From Gemmatimonadota bacterium (GTDB lineage: Bacteria; Latescibacterota; UBA2968; UBA8231), in the NCBI GenBank assembly GCA_018660835.1, contig JABJJN010000079.1, positions 1 through 64,000 on the forward strand: a stretch of 64,000 nt of DNA. Direction: 5' to 3'. The notes below the pieces were generated by a model. It ran no database searches and was not told the origin of the DNA. It saw only the letters and a program-made list of their open reading frames with translations. Shown here in pieces: positions 46,559-55,425 of this stretch (its first letter is position 1; the number at the start of each line of letters is the position of its first letter). Both the position numbers and the translations under genes were made by a program.

Positions 46559-46651
46559 GTGGCAGAGAGCCATCTTCGACGAGCTGAAGAGTCGAGATTC
46601 CCTCTCAGGAGAGCGTCTGAAGGAGTGCCATAGGGATCGATATGAACGTTT

Positions 46652-46674
46652 CGTTGCAGCGTAATGTTGCAACA
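46652..46674 (-). promoter_or_regulatory. Candidate activator binding site (palindrome)
   Basis: TGTTGCAACA (46665-46674) is a perfect 10-bp palindrome, with a related CGTTGCAGCG at 46652-46661. It lies about 100 bp upstream of the sigma54 promoter, the usual place for an enhancer-type site. It could also serve the divergent gene. Confidence 0.45.
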
Positions 46675-46761
46675 ATTGGTTGAAACAGGTCCCGAGGCGT
46701 GGCGCTGACGTCGCGCAGGCCATCTATCGATGTCCCGTGCGGGAGTGTATCATTGATCACT

Positions 46762-48306
46762 ATGTCGACAATGATGATTCGTCTCCGAACCACGCACTGG
46801 GCGGCGCCTGTGGCCGCGGCGCTCCTGGCCCTGTCGCTCGGGGCGTGGACCTTCGACTTCAAGCTCAGCATCAGTGGCGACAACGCAGAGTTCATCACGC
46901 TGTCGCGTAGTCTCGCGAAGGGCGAGGGGATGTCCTACATCAACCTCCCCGAGCCAACGGTCTCCACCAAATATCCACCAGGATTTCCCCTCGCCCTTGC
47001 GCCCATCTCCGCCCTGTTCGGAGACTCGGTCTGGGGAGACCGTGCGATTCCTGACTACGTCATCATGAAGATGCTCGTGGTTCTCACATTCGCCGGAGCC
47101 GGAGCTTGTCTTTTCCTGCTGGCAAGAGACCTGGTCGGCGAAACAGGCGCGATCGCCATCAGCCTTGTGGGGATCACGAATCCCCTGATGCTGTCGTTTG
47201 CCAGTCAGGTGATGTCCGAGATACCGTACACGATGTGGTCGCTGCTGGCGCTGTGGCTGCTACACCGTGGACTCGCACAACCAGGATGGCGAGACAATCG
47301 CTGGCTTTGGGCCGGTCTGGCAGCGGCCTTGATGGCGTACTATACGCGCAGCGTGGGTATCTGCCTCATCGCGGCGGTCATCGGCCTGATGATCATGCGC
47401 AGAGACTGGTCTCGCGCCTTGTTCGCAACCGTCGTCTGCGCGGCAACGATGGCGCCCTGGTCGATCCGCAACTACCTGGTGGGGGGGAGTCTCTACATGG
47501 ATGTGCTGACTCTGGGAAACCCTTACCGCCCTGAGCTTGGTCGTCTTGATCTACCCCGTCTCTTGCTGCGAATGAAGATTCACCTTGGAAATTATCTGGA
47601 TGGGCACCTCGTCGAGGCGACTCTGCCGATGTTCCTCGATGTGCCCGCCATCATCAGTGTCCTGGCGGTCGTGTTGGCGTCAGCGTCGATCGTGATCTCC
47701 GTCTACTGTCTCTGGCGGCGTCGCCATTTGCTGTTGTGGCTCTACTGCGCTCTTGTGACGATCACCCTCCTGTTATGGCCCTGGTCCGGGCCGCGCTTCC
47801 TTGTACCCATCATCCCGATCTGTTGTCTGCTCACGGTTGACGTCGCCACGGAGATTGCGTCTCGAATCAAGGCTCGCGGCTCCCATCTGTTCAGGTACCT
47901 TGGCGGCGCTGCCGTCGCTGTTGTCGTCCTCTTCAACGCCTACGCGATGATCGGTCTCTGGTCGCAGAGCTCCGCCGACTACGTGCCGCGATGGCGGACC
48001 TACTACGAGGCAGCGCTGTGGCTACGCGCGACGACACCGGAGGACAAGATTGTCAGCTGCCGCAAGCCGTTCTGGATGTACGTCGTGTCGGGTCGCCGAT
48101 CCATGGCGTTTGCTTTCGACAAGCCCGAAGTGCTGCTGGCGCAGCTGGAACGAGATGGCATTGACTACGTGATCGTGGATCAACTGGGCGCGCCGCAAAC
48201 CGACGAGTTTCTGGTGCCGGCGATTTATTCCGATGAGGGGCGGTTCAGGGAGGTATACATCGCTCCGAGACCGACGACGTGGGTCCTGAGCTTCGACGCA
48301 GACTGA
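46762..48306 (+). CDS. GT-C type (GT39/ArnT-like) glycosyltransferase
   Basis: 514 residues from ATG 46762. Integral membrane protein with about ten to eleven hydrophobic helices. The first periplasmic loop carries GDNAEFITLSRSLAKGEGMSY and TKYPPGFPL, equivalent to the D/E-rich catalytic loop and PPG/P motif of polyprenyl-phosphate-sugar-dependent enzymes such as ArnT and PMTs. Likely transfers a sugar from a polyprenyl carrier to lipid or protein at the outer face of the inner membrane. Divergent from the efflux operon. Confidence 0.8.
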   Translation: MSTMMIRLRTTHWAAPVAAALLALSLGAWTFDFKLSISGDNAEFITLSRSLAKGEGMSYINLPEPTVSTKYPPGFPLALAPISALFGDSVWGDRAIPDYVIMKMLVVLTFAGAGACLFLLARDLVGETGAIAISLVGITNPLMLSFASQVMSEIPYTMWSLLALWLLHRGLAQPGWRDNRWLWAGLAAALMAYYTRSVGICLIAAVIGLMIMRRDWSRALFATVVCAATMAPWSIRNYLVGGSLYMDVLTLGNPYRPELGRLDLPRLLLRMKIHLGNYLDGHLVEATLPMFLDVPAIISVLAVVLASASIVISVYCLWRRRHLLLWLYCALVTITLLLWPWSGPRFLVPIIPICCLLTVDVATEIASRIKARGSHLFRYLGGAAVAVVVLFNAYAMIGLWSQSSADYVPRWRTYYEAALWLRATTPEDKIVSCRKPFWMYVVSGRRSMAFAFDKPEVLLAQLERDGIDYVIVDQLGAPQTDEFLVPAIYSDEGRFREVYIAPRPTTWVLSFDAD

Positions 48307-48393
48307 AACGGCATTACATCGGATCCTATCAGGCCAAAGCAGGCAACAGCAAGGTCGTTCGGGATGAAAGCGTGCGGGCAACTACAACGCCTC

Positions 48394-49377
48394 CTACCGT
48401 TCCCAATACAACGGGATTCCCACGGCGCGACCGAACTCGGTGAGCTTGTCGATGTGGCGGGGATCCAGGGCGATGCCGTTCTGTCGGAAGTCTACCTCTC
48501 GCTCTGCCTCGAGTTGGCCCGGCAGCACGACGCGATCCAGGCCCGGCATGGGGTGCATCTGACCCATGCCGTCGGCAATCCGTTGTCCTTCGGTGTGATA
48601 GTCATCGACACTCCCGAGGAAGGATGGATCGATGACGACGGCTATCAGACTGCACGTGGCGCCCGAAAAGGGCCCGGGATCGGCGGGTTGCATGGCGGCG
48701 ATGGGCAAGGTCACCATGTGGCTGATGGTCTGCAGCGCGAGCCCCTTGATGAGGGGCAGCGTACTGACGAGGGCAAGCTGCTCCTGCACTGCCGGTGGCG
48801 CCAGCAGCGTGCCCATGTCGATTACCACGGTTGGTTGGCCGGGTGCTGCGGGAAATCCCATGCTGAAAGGGTGATCCATCAACGCGCTGGTCACCGTCTG
48901 TGGCGTAACGAGGTCCGATGGGCTGACGGCTGTGCTGGTAAACAGGCAGATCATGCCCGCCGATGTGGCGATGCGTGTCCAGTTGCCGATCGATCCCGTG
49001 TGACCGCAGTTCCTTCCGAAGGCGAGGCCCACACCGAACTGCCGAGCCTTGTCTACCGCCGCTTCCACCGACCGTGCCGAGCAGAAGTAGCCGATGCCGC
49101 CATCGCCATCGTACTGGATGGTTGCGCCGGCTTCGTGCACGACGCGGATCTGGGGTTTGGGATTGTACCTGTGTGATTGAAAATAGTCGACGTAGTCCGG
49201 CACGTTGTACGTGCCGTGGCTGAGCACGCCGCGCAGGTCCGTCGCCACCAGGTAGCCGGCCAGCTCCGCTGCAGCCTCTGCCGGCAGGCCGGCCTGCTCG
49301 AAGGATTCGGTTGCAAACCGGCGCAATGGCTCCGGCATGTAGCGCTTGTTCTCGTAGTTGACAGAGACGTAGGCCAT
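48394..49377 (-). CDS. Ldh2/malate dehydrogenase 2 family oxidoreductase
   Basis: 327 residues. DLRGVLSHGTYNV (about 47-59) carries the conserved catalytic His of the family, FGRNCGHTGSIGNW (about 120-133) the second conserved block, and GATCSLIAVVIDPSFLG the C-terminal one. Members reduce or oxidise 2-keto/2-hydroxy acids (malate, lactate, ureidoglycolate, diketogulonate) with NAD(P), and lack a Rossmann fold. Substrate not determined. Cytoplasmic. Confidence 0.87.
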   Translation of the reverse strand: MAYVSVNYENKRYMPEPLRRFATESFEQAGLPAEAAAELAGYLVATDLRGVLSHGTYNVPDYVDYFQSHRYNPKPQIRVVHEAGATIQYDGDGGIGYFCSARSVEAAVDKARQFGVGLAFGRNCGHTGSIGNWTRIATSAGMICLFTSTAVSPSDLVTPQTVTSALMDHPFSMGFPAAPGQPTVVIDMGTLLAPPAVQEQLALVSTLPLIKGLALQTISHMVTLPIAAMQPADPGPFSGATCSLIAVVIDPSFLGSVDDYHTEGQRIADGMGQMHPMPGLDRVVLPGQLEAEREVDFRQNGIALDPRHIDKLTEFGRAVGIPLYWER

Positions 49378-49498
49378 GGTCTATTCCGTCGGATTGGGTG
49401 GAGCGAGTCGCGTGGAGCCGTTTGAGGGCCCTCAACAACATCGGTTGAGTGAACATCTGCAAGTGTCGGCGCAAGATGAACGGTCAAACTCGGACCAC

Positions 49499-49741
49499 CT
49501 ATTCGCTCACGACAAAGGGACGCAGGGCCCTAGGGAAGTACCAGAAGGCGATCGGTGAAGTCTTGAGGATACTGCCGGACTGATTGCGTCGGCACACATC
49601 TGACAAGCGCACTGCTGGCGACAAAGTTTCCTTGAGCAGAGTTCCCGCCAGGCCGACGGCGAGACCGACGAGATTGATGAGGGAATAGAGCTTGTGGCGC
49701 AGCAGATTGCGGACAGCGACGGCGAGATAGTTTCTCAGCAT
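49499..49741 (-). pseudogene. 5' relic of an FtsX-type permease gene
   Basis: From ATG 49741 the frame reads MLRNYLAVAVRNLLRHKLYS and LINLVGLAVGLAG, the standard N-terminus and first helix of MacB/FtsX permeases (compare the complete gene at 4.5 kb). Similarity ends after about 33 residues (near 49643); the rest to 49499 is unrelated. A normal gene would be about 2.4 kb, so nearly all was deleted. Confidence 0.7.
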
Positions 49742-49793
49742 GGACAAACGGCCATGCTGATTGAGCTCCGGTCTTGCGGCCCATGGACGCGTG

Positions 49794-50978
49794 TCATTCG
49801 GGCGCGCCTAACTCTCGCAACCTCTCAATCTGATAGGTGCCATCGGCGTAACAGGTGGATCCCAACACCTTGCCCCTCTGCACCGCCTCCTGGCAGGTCA
49901 GGGCGTAGGCCAGTGGTGTGCACCACACTTCGAAGTGGGCGATGCGGCACTTGGCAGACAGGGACAAGTCGGCACCCGCAGCAATCAGGGCCTCGAAGGC
50001 GTCGCGGCAGGCATCGGCGCAGACCTCTTGCGTGGGGGTCGGCGTGATGCCGCGTACCAGGGTCAGGAAGATCGGTGTGAGCCCTTTCCAGTCCTCCGGT
50101 GCGTGGGCGTTGACGTCGGCACCGTGACGCAGCAGCAGCTCGATGGCGGCGACGTCGTTGCGGGAGGCGGCGATGTGCAGGAGTGTGCACGCGAGGCGCA
50201 TGCCGCCGGTGGTGTCCTCGAAGGTTTCCCGCACCAGTGTCGAGTCTTTGTCCAGACGTCGCTCGAGGGCTGCCAGGTCGCCGCGGTGCATGTCCATGAC
50301 GGGACCGTCCTCCCACTCTACACCGGCCTCAATGAGCGTGTTCACCAGGTCGTGACGCACGGGGCCGATGTGGCCGCAGGCCGTGCGAAGACCTCCCGGG
50401 GAGACACCGACAGCGAGGAGGCGCTTCACCTGCGGCAGGTTGGCGTTATGGATGTTGTTCCACAGTTCGGTGCCGAGGAAGTCGAGGCTGGCGCCAGCAG
50501 CGAGAAGGGCGTCGATACAAGTCTGCGCCCCCTGGCCGTGGGCGTAACGGATGGGCGTGATCGAGCGAACACGCTTCTTGCGATCGATCCACTCGAAGGA
50601 TGCGTCGAGCAAGTCGGGTTGTTGTTCAAGTAGCTGGCCGAGGGCGGTAGCGTCGCCTGAGTCGATGGCGGCCTTCACGGGACTGTCTTGTGAGGCGCTG
50701 GCGACGGCTTTGTCGGTCACGGCTTCGACAGCGGCAACCAGGTCTGGCCAGTTGGCGAAGCCGTATTCGCGGGCAATGACAAGCTGAGCGGCGGTGCGTG
50801 GAATGGGGGCGGCAGCGACTTCGGCGTCGGATGCACTGCCGAGCCCGGACATCTGGGCGCGGATGCGTTCGAGGGCCTGCGGGACGGCATCACGGTGATC
50901 GCGCTGCAGGTCACGGGCCTGACGACGAAGGTGCTCGAGGTTGGGATCTGTAGGAAGGGTACGGGTGGGCGCCGACAT
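49794..50978 (-). CDS. Ankyrin-repeat protein
   Basis: 394 residues from ATG 50978, chosen for its strong AAAGGAGGACGTCC leader. An N-terminal helical part (HLRRQARDLQRDHRDAVPQALERI, then AQLVIAREYGFANWPDLVAAVEA) is often seen in this bacterial ankyrin family. Repeats follow from about 130: TPIRYAHGQGAQTCIDALLAAGASLDF, LLHIAASRNDVAAIELLLRHGADVNAH, DAFEALIAAGADLSL. Cytoplasmic protein-protein interaction role; partner unknown. Confidence 0.86.
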   Translation of the reverse strand: MSAPTRTLPTDPNLEHLRRQARDLQRDHRDAVPQALERIRAQMSGLGSASDAEVAAAPIPRTAAQLVIAREYGFANWPDLVAAVEAVTDKAVASASQDSPVKAAIDSGDATALGQLLEQQPDLLDASFEWIDRKKRVRSITPIRYAHGQGAQTCIDALLAAGASLDFLGTELWNNIHNANLPQVKRLLAVGVSPGGLRTACGHIGPVRHDLVNTLIEAGVEWEDGPVMDMHRGDLAALERRLDKDSTLVRETFEDTTGGMRLACTLLHIAASRNDVAAIELLLRHGADVNAHAPEDWKGLTPIFLTLVRGITPTPTQEVCADACRDAFEALIAAGADLSLSAKCRIAHFEVWCTPLAYALTCQEAVQRGKVLGSTCYADGTYQIERLRELGAPE

Positions 50979-51531
50979 GGACGTCCTCCTTTCAAAGAGA
51001 GCTTGCCCGGGTCCGCACGCGCGGGCTGAAAGAAGGGCGCTTGTATACTCCGAAACATCAGGCTGGGTGGGTTCGACCCTTTCCGCGGACAGGACGCGCC
51101 CCATAGGCACGTTGTCTGGAGGTTAGGGGCGGGGTGGCTATCATGTCAACAGGTAAGCGAGTGGTAGCCGCTGATTGGGGCGAGGAATATGTGCGCTGCG
51201 CATACTCTCGTTTGACGAGGATCACCCAATCAGTGTGCGTAACTGGGATGTTTGAGACTTTGGCTGCTGCTTGGTCGAAAAACTGGATACGAGGAACGTG
51301 TGATATCCTAGCAATGCCGGGCTTTTCGAGACACGAATATCACGGGCTTCGCAGAATGAGGAATTTCGCATATCCAAGTATTCGCCGTGTTATGCGGAAA
51401 ACACGTGGCCCCTATTTGTCTGTTAGGACGGCTCTCGCCGGTTTTTCGGTGAGTGTGGAGTGCTTGGCGCCTTAGTAGGCCGGGAACGTGACTTCCACAT
51501 ACTGTATTGTTATACGACTCGGAGAAGACGT
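50979..51531. other. Left edge of the cassette region, no confident gene
   Basis: 550 bp. A 113-codon plus-strand frame (51134-51475) shows no domain and poor coding character. Two core-like heptamers occur: GTTATGC at 51389-51395, with GCGTAAC at 51237-51243 as a possible partner (158-bp degenerate attC), and GTTATAC at 51508-51514, which lies only 18 bp before the first cassette gene. Either could mark the first recombination point. No integrase or attI recognised. Confidence 0.35.
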
Positions 51532-52152
51532 GTGAAGGCAAGTGAACCAGGACGGCTATTCTCGCCGGCGCCGGCCCCGAAAGTCAACGCCTACATCGGT
51601 GGTCTCTGGGCAGATCGTTACGCCTACGTCAACGGCTACTACCATGCCGCAGTCGTCTTGGGCAAATGTGTCATCGACGGCGAGCCGCCAGACCTTTTGT
51701 TTTATCCGATATGCTTCAACTTCCGACACTGCATTGAGCTACACCTGAAGGCTCTGGTCTACGAGATCGACAGTCTCCACAGAGTGCTTGTGAGCCTAGA
51801 GGAAGCGAGCGATCTCCCGAGTAAGCCTCGTAGGATGATGAAGAGGCACAGCCTCATCTGCCTCCTTCAGTGGACCGAGAAGGCACTCGAGGTCTTCTCC
51901 GACGAACGAATGGACAAAGATGTGAGACGTGCCATCCTCGAATTCGACCGGTACGATGCTGACGGTCAGGCATTTCGCTATCACATCAAGAATGATGGCT
52001 CGCAATCTCTCCCAGATGAGTCACGCGTAGGAATCGAAGCTCTCCTCAACAGAATGGAGACTGTTCACTTCCATCTTTGCGGAATTGACATGTGGCTGGC
52101 CGATCAGAAGGAGACAGCACAGGGTGTTCTCGATGACCTGAGCGAATCATAG
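51532..52152 (+). CDS. HEPN-like protein (cassette gene)
   Basis: 206 residues from GTG 51532, with GGAG 8 nt upstream. All-alpha. The segment YPICFNFRHCIELHLKALVYEI resembles a family of bacterial proteins with an RHxxELxLK helix; R-x5-H (RHCIELH) fits the Rx4-6H signature of HEPN RNases. No membrane segment or signal. Function likely RNA cleavage or toxin, by family analogy only. Followed after 14 bp by a second HEPN-like gene, so both appear to belong to one cassette. Confidence 0.5.
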   Translation: MKASEPGRLFSPAPAPKVNAYIGGLWADRYAYVNGYYHAAVVLGKCVIDGEPPDLLFYPICFNFRHCIELHLKALVYEIDSLHRVLVSLEEASDLPSKPRRMMKRHSLICLLQWTEKALEVFSDERMDKDVRRAILEFDRYDADGQAFRYHIKNDGSQSLPDESRVGIEALLNRMETVHFHLCGIDMWLADQKETAQGVLDDLSES

Positions 52153-52166
52153 GCGAGCGAAAGAAG

Positions 52167-52700
52167 ATGTGGAGCCAATTGGATATTCTCCTAGATCGGG
52201 AAGCTCAAGAATCCGAAAGGGAGTTCTATGGGTTACTGGGGATTGTCGCGGTCAAATTCGCACATCTCGAGGCACGCCTGAGAGACCTCCTGTCCACTCT
52301 GATACATTCGGAGGATGAGTTGATGACAGCAACTCTCACGCAGGGCCTCGATCTCTCTAGGACGGTTGAACTAATCAAGAAAGTCGGTCGTATACGGTTG
52401 CACGACACCGCTCGCCTGTATGAATTGACATCTGCTGTGAATTCGCTGCGTCAGGAGCGCAACGCCTTCGTGCATGGGATATGGCAGATCAGCGCCAGCG
52501 CCACAGGCTCTATTGAAGCCACTTGCTCTATACCTAAGATTGACTACGAGGAAAATGCTCACAGCAAACAGTGGACTCAGAGGCTGGCGAGACAGCCGGT
52601 TAGCCTCGAGATGCTTGTTCAGATGGCAATCAGGGCAACGGAACTGTCCCGGATAACTGACGAGCTTACCGAGCAAGCAGCAGAAGAGTCCTCACCCTGA
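52167..52700 (+). CDS. HEPN-like protein (cassette gene)
   Basis: 177 residues from ATG 52167. All-alpha; LRQERNAFVHGIW (about 92-104) carries the R-N-x3-H form of the HEPN motif (Rx4H), with FAHLEARLRDLLSTLI in the first helix, as in proteins that sense or cut RNA. Cytoplasmic. Second gene of a pair with 51532-52152 and directly upstream of a good attC site. Might be toxin, antitoxin or subunit. Confidence 0.6.
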   Translation: MWSQLDILLDREAQESEREFYGLLGIVAVKFAHLEARLRDLLSTLIHSEDELMTATLTQGLDLSRTVELIKKVGRIRLHDTARLYELTSAVNSLRQERNAFVHGIWQISASATGSIEATCSIPKIDYEENAHSKQWTQRLARQPVSLEMLVQMAIRATELSRITDELTEQAAEESSP

Positions 52701-52750
52701 TTCGTCCACCTTCGAGAGTTATCTCGGGGAGTGCAGAAGGCATTGCGCGT

Positions 52751-52877
52751 GCATAACATCCGTTGCAGCAGATGGCCCCTATTGGCAGTTCTGCTATATG
52801 AACTGGTGACTCGCTGGGTCGGATCGGTTCGACCTATCGATTGCTGTCGCTGCCTACTGCTGAACGGTGCGTTATGG
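52751..52877 (+). other. attC site 1 (integron recombination site)
   Basis: 127 bp. Outer arms GCATAAC (52751-52757) and GTTATGG (52871-52877). Inner arms: left CCGTTGCAGCAG (52760-52771), right CTGCTGAACGG, whose complement is CCGTTCAGCAG; they pair fully except for one extra G on the left arm. This single unpaired base is the hallmark of folded attC sites. A variable middle of about 80 bp lies between. Follows the HEPN pair. Confidence 0.78.
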
Positions 52878-52905
52878 CCAGCGAGCGAAAAGACGGGAAT
52901 TTGGC

Positions 52906-53808
52906 ATGATTGAGAGGTCGACCGCACTCGTCGTAGGTGCAGGAGCAGGAGTTGCCTACGGATTCCCAACGGGCAGACGGCTACGGAGAGACATTCTTGA
53001 CCGAATCGAGAGTCTCAGTTCGGCAGGGATTGTTAGCCTGGAGGAAGCGCGCGCGTTCGGTGCGGCCTTTCGCCAATCAGGCTGCATCTCTATAGACGAG
53101 TTTCTTCAGAGTCGAACCGACCTCAATGAACTTGGCAAGTTCGCGATTGCAACTGCACTCATGCCAAAGGAGGTGCACGGCAATCTGTTCAACGTCGATC
53201 TCGACGCAGAAGAGCACTGGTATGAGTACCTATTCCAGAAAATGAGTTCAGACTTCGAAGACTTTGGTTTGAACCAACTTGGGATCGTGACCTTCAACTA
53301 TGATCGATCTCTCGAACAGTACTTGCACACCGCATTGTGCAACAAATTCGATCGCTCGCCCGTGGAGGCTGCGAAGCAACTCGAGAAGTTGAACATCGTC
53401 CATATGCACGGCCAACTCGGGTACCTCGACTGGCAGCGCGAAGCTGATGTGGCAAGCACGCGAGACTACAAGGCTGATGCAGCGAAGCAAGCAGCGCTAG
53501 TCAGGGCCTCGAAGGACATTGCCGTGATTCACGAGGAGATTCCAGAAGCACGATTGAAGGCAGCGCTTAGCGTCGTTCACTCGGCTGAGACTGTGTTCTT
53601 TCTTGGGTTTGGCTACGGTCAAACCAACATGGAAAGACTGCGTGTTCGGGAATTTCGCTCGCCTGAGCAACTTATCGGGACGGCCTACGGATTGACTCTG
53701 CGAGAGCGTGGAGCGATCAGCCGGTCGGTCGATGAGAAAATTAGGACAGATATGATGTACGACTGCGGGATTGTCTCTCTGTTCCGGAATCACCGCGGGT
53801 TGGACTAG
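52906..53808 (+). CDS. SIR2-like domain protein (cassette gene)
   Basis: 300 residues from ATG 52906, GGGA upstream and 29 bp after the attC core. TALVVGAGAGVAYGFPTGRRL (about 5-25) is the NAD-binding loop of SIR2_2-type proteins, VTFNYDRSLEQYL (about 138-150) carries the conserved Asn/Asp, and VHMHGQLGYLDW (about 178-189) the catalytic His. Such proteins act in phage defence by depleting NAD. Single-domain and cytoplasmic. Likely a stand-alone effector carried in its own cassette. Confidence 0.75.
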   Translation: MIERSTALVVGAGAGVAYGFPTGRRLRRDILDRIESLSSAGIVSLEEARAFGAAFRQSGCISIDEFLQSRTDLNELGKFAIATALMPKEVHGNLFNVDLDAEEHWYEYLFQKMSSDFEDFGLNQLGIVTFNYDRSLEQYLHTALCNKFDRSPVEAAKQLEKLNIVHMHGQLGYLDWQREADVASTRDYKADAAKQAALVRASKDIAVIHEEIPEARLKAALSVVHSAETVFFLGFGYGQTNMERLRVREFRSPEQLIGTAYGLTLRERGAISRSVDEKIRTDMMYDCGIVSLFRNHRGLD

Positions 53809-53920
53809 GCTTCTGGGCAGAGCGCCGACATGGCTGACATAGACTGTTCAGAGTACGCGAAGTGCAGCGATGACTTGATCGTGCCGGAAGGAGAGGCCAG
53901 TGGGAGCGAGCCCGTGCCGG

Positions 53921-54040
53921 CCATAACGTGTGTGCAGCCGATGGACTGTCGGTGTTGCTGAGTTGAAGGTGTTTCGCCCTCCTCCGCCGCTTGTTCAAGG
54001 CAATCGGTGAATCTGTGCACGGCTGAACATTGCGTTATGC
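53921..54040 (+). other. attC site 2
   Basis: 120 bp. Outer arms CCATAAC (53921-53927) and GTTATGC (54034-54040). Inner arms contain CAGCCG (left) and CGGCTG (right), extended by TGT/ACA pairing with one mismatch. The apical part includes CAATCGGTGAATCTGT (54001-54016), repeated in site 5. Confidence 0.7.
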
Positions 54041-54041
54041 C

Positions 54042-54530
54042 ATGGAAACTGAAGATCCTCTCCAAGCCCCGAAGCGAAATAGGGGGAAGAGGAATGAGAG
54101 AAGAGATGCTCAGGTGACCATCATAGGAAGTCCACTCTTCATCGACTTCGGCGTTCCCCTGCTCGCCGTCGCACTCTCGATCTTTCTCAAGGTCGTCACG
54201 CGAAACGATCACTTGGCCACATTTGAGCGAGAAGATTTGGCGTTCGGGCTCGATCTGTCGATTACAGCTCTCCTGCTCTTCATTGTCAGTAGCTCTGGGT
54301 TAGTGAGTAGGTCAATTATCCCGGGTGCCCCTCAAGCCGTGGTAGAGAAGGCCGCTGCAATACCTTGGATTCTCCTGTCCGTCTTCATTGGGCTTTGGGC
54401 TACTTCAACCGTCGTTCGAAAACTTGGTTGGGATACGAACGGTCGACTTCATGTTGGGTGGGGCATCGTGGTTCCAGATCTGTTCGGGGTTGCCGTCCTC
54501 CTCTTTGTCGTGAGATGGATCAAGCCATGA
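54042..54530 (+). CDS. Small membrane protein paired with TIR (cassette gene)
   Basis: 162 residues if ATG 54042, 1 bp after the attC core, is used; GTG 54114 is a shorter alternative with AGAAGAG upstream. Hydrophobic segments about 33-48, 68-88, 105-122 and 140-158 suggest four helices; the N-terminus is basic. No known family. Its stop overlaps the TIR start (ATGA), implying translational coupling and a joint function. Confidence 0.65.
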   Translation: METEDPLQAPKRNRGKRNERRDAQVTIIGSPLFIDFGVPLLAVALSIFLKVVTRNDHLATFEREDLAFGLDLSITALLLFIVSSSGLVSRSIIPGAPQAVVEKAAAIPWILLSVFIGLWATSTVVRKLGWDTNGRLHVGWGIVVPDLFGVAVLLFVVRWIKP

Positions 54531-55174
54531 GTCCACTCAAAGTCAGTCACACAAAGAGCCAGGTGCTAGGCCTCGTGGCCAGTGTTGTCGGCGTTGTGGC
54601 TTCGATCCTTTCACTCGGCTACTATCAATTCAGCCTCCTTGAGATAGAGAGCATCTTCGCTTGGCTCCAAGAAACGAGCATCGGTTTTATTGGGGCCATT
54701 GTAGGCGCGGTAATCTCCCTCTTTGTCGTTCGCAGGCTTGAGCGGCGAAGGGGCCCAGCGCTGTTCATCGCTTACCATCAAGCAGATAGGGAGATCGCCC
54801 GTCAGATTGCCGGCGACCTCAGGAAGGTGTCCAAACACGTTTGGTTTGATGAGAATGACATAAAGGTTGGCGACAGCATCTCAGATGGGATTGATGCAGG
54901 ACTGCGGGCGTCGTCGGTCTTCCTCCTCATCTTACCCTCAGATCCCAACCTATCGTCAGGCTGGGCCGAGGAGGAAATCCATAGGGCGAGGGAGGCAGGG
55001 CTCCCGATCTTGCCTGTCAAGACGAAGGAAGCCGCGGTTCCCGATTCAATGAGGTCGATTTCGTATGCTGACCTAGAGCAACCATACGCAGATGCTATCC
55101 GAAGGTTGCGCAACGCTGTCATTCACGCTGCCAAGACGACCGAAGGGTCGGAGTCGATGCCGCCCGGGGCGTGA
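54527..55174 (+). CDS. Membrane-anchored TIR domain protein (cassette gene)
   Basis: 215 residues. Two hydrophobic helices (about 11-30, VLGLVASVVGVVASILSLGYY, and 45-65, GFIGAIVGAVISLFVV) precede a TIR domain (about 75-200): PALFIAYHQADREIARQIAGDL, HVWFDENDIKVGDSI, SVFLLILPSDPNLSSGWAEEEI, with Glu in the WAEEE position of the NADase catalytic residue. Bacterial TIR proteins degrade NAD or make signalling nucleotides in phage defence. Membrane tethering together with an overlapping membrane-protein gene suggests a membrane-sensing defence pair; inferred. Confidence 0.8.
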   Translation: MSPLKVSHTKSQVLGLVASVVGVVASILSLGYYQFSLLEIESIFAWLQETSIGFIGAIVGAVISLFVVRRLERRRGPALFIAYHQADREIARQIAGDLRKVSKHVWFDENDIKVGDSISDGIDAGLRASSVFLLILPSDPNLSSGWAEEEIHRAREAGLPILPVKTKEAAVPDSMRSISYADLEQPYADAIRRLRNAVIHAAKTTEGSESMPPGA

Positions 55175-55251
55175 AGTAACCGGGCTGATGGTATGCAGAC
55201 TATATCGGGTTGATGGGTTGCACAGTTCCACGCAAGTCGATTTGAGGAAAC

Positions 55252-55384
55252 GCATAACAGTCGATGCACCTGGTGGGTCTCTGATGAGGCAAAGCTGGTC
55301 GGATCAGTGGGGTGCCAGGCGACCAACTGCCAGTGGTGCCGTGGTAGTCGGTGACGTCGCCCACAGGTGATCGCCACGTAATGC
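55252..55384 (+). other. attC site 3
   Basis: 133 bp. Outer arms GCATAAC (55252-55258) and GTAATGC (55378-55384, one base off GTTATGC). Inner arms: left CGATGCACCTG, right complement CGATCACCTG, pairing throughout except for one extra G on the left, as in site 1. The core change T to A may have inactivated it. Confidence 0.7.
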
Positions 55385-55425
55385 GACATGAGAGAGAGTT
55401 CTTATGTACCTAACAGGAGTCACTA

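Noticed and set aside
51058..51090. GGGTTCGACCC as a tRNA T-arm
   Set aside because: The stem is only three pairs and no D-arm, anticodon arm or acceptor stem can be placed around it.
51134..51475. 113-codon plus-strand frame before the first cassette
   Set aside because: No family, no ribosome site, and it spans core-like heptamers; more likely non-coding.
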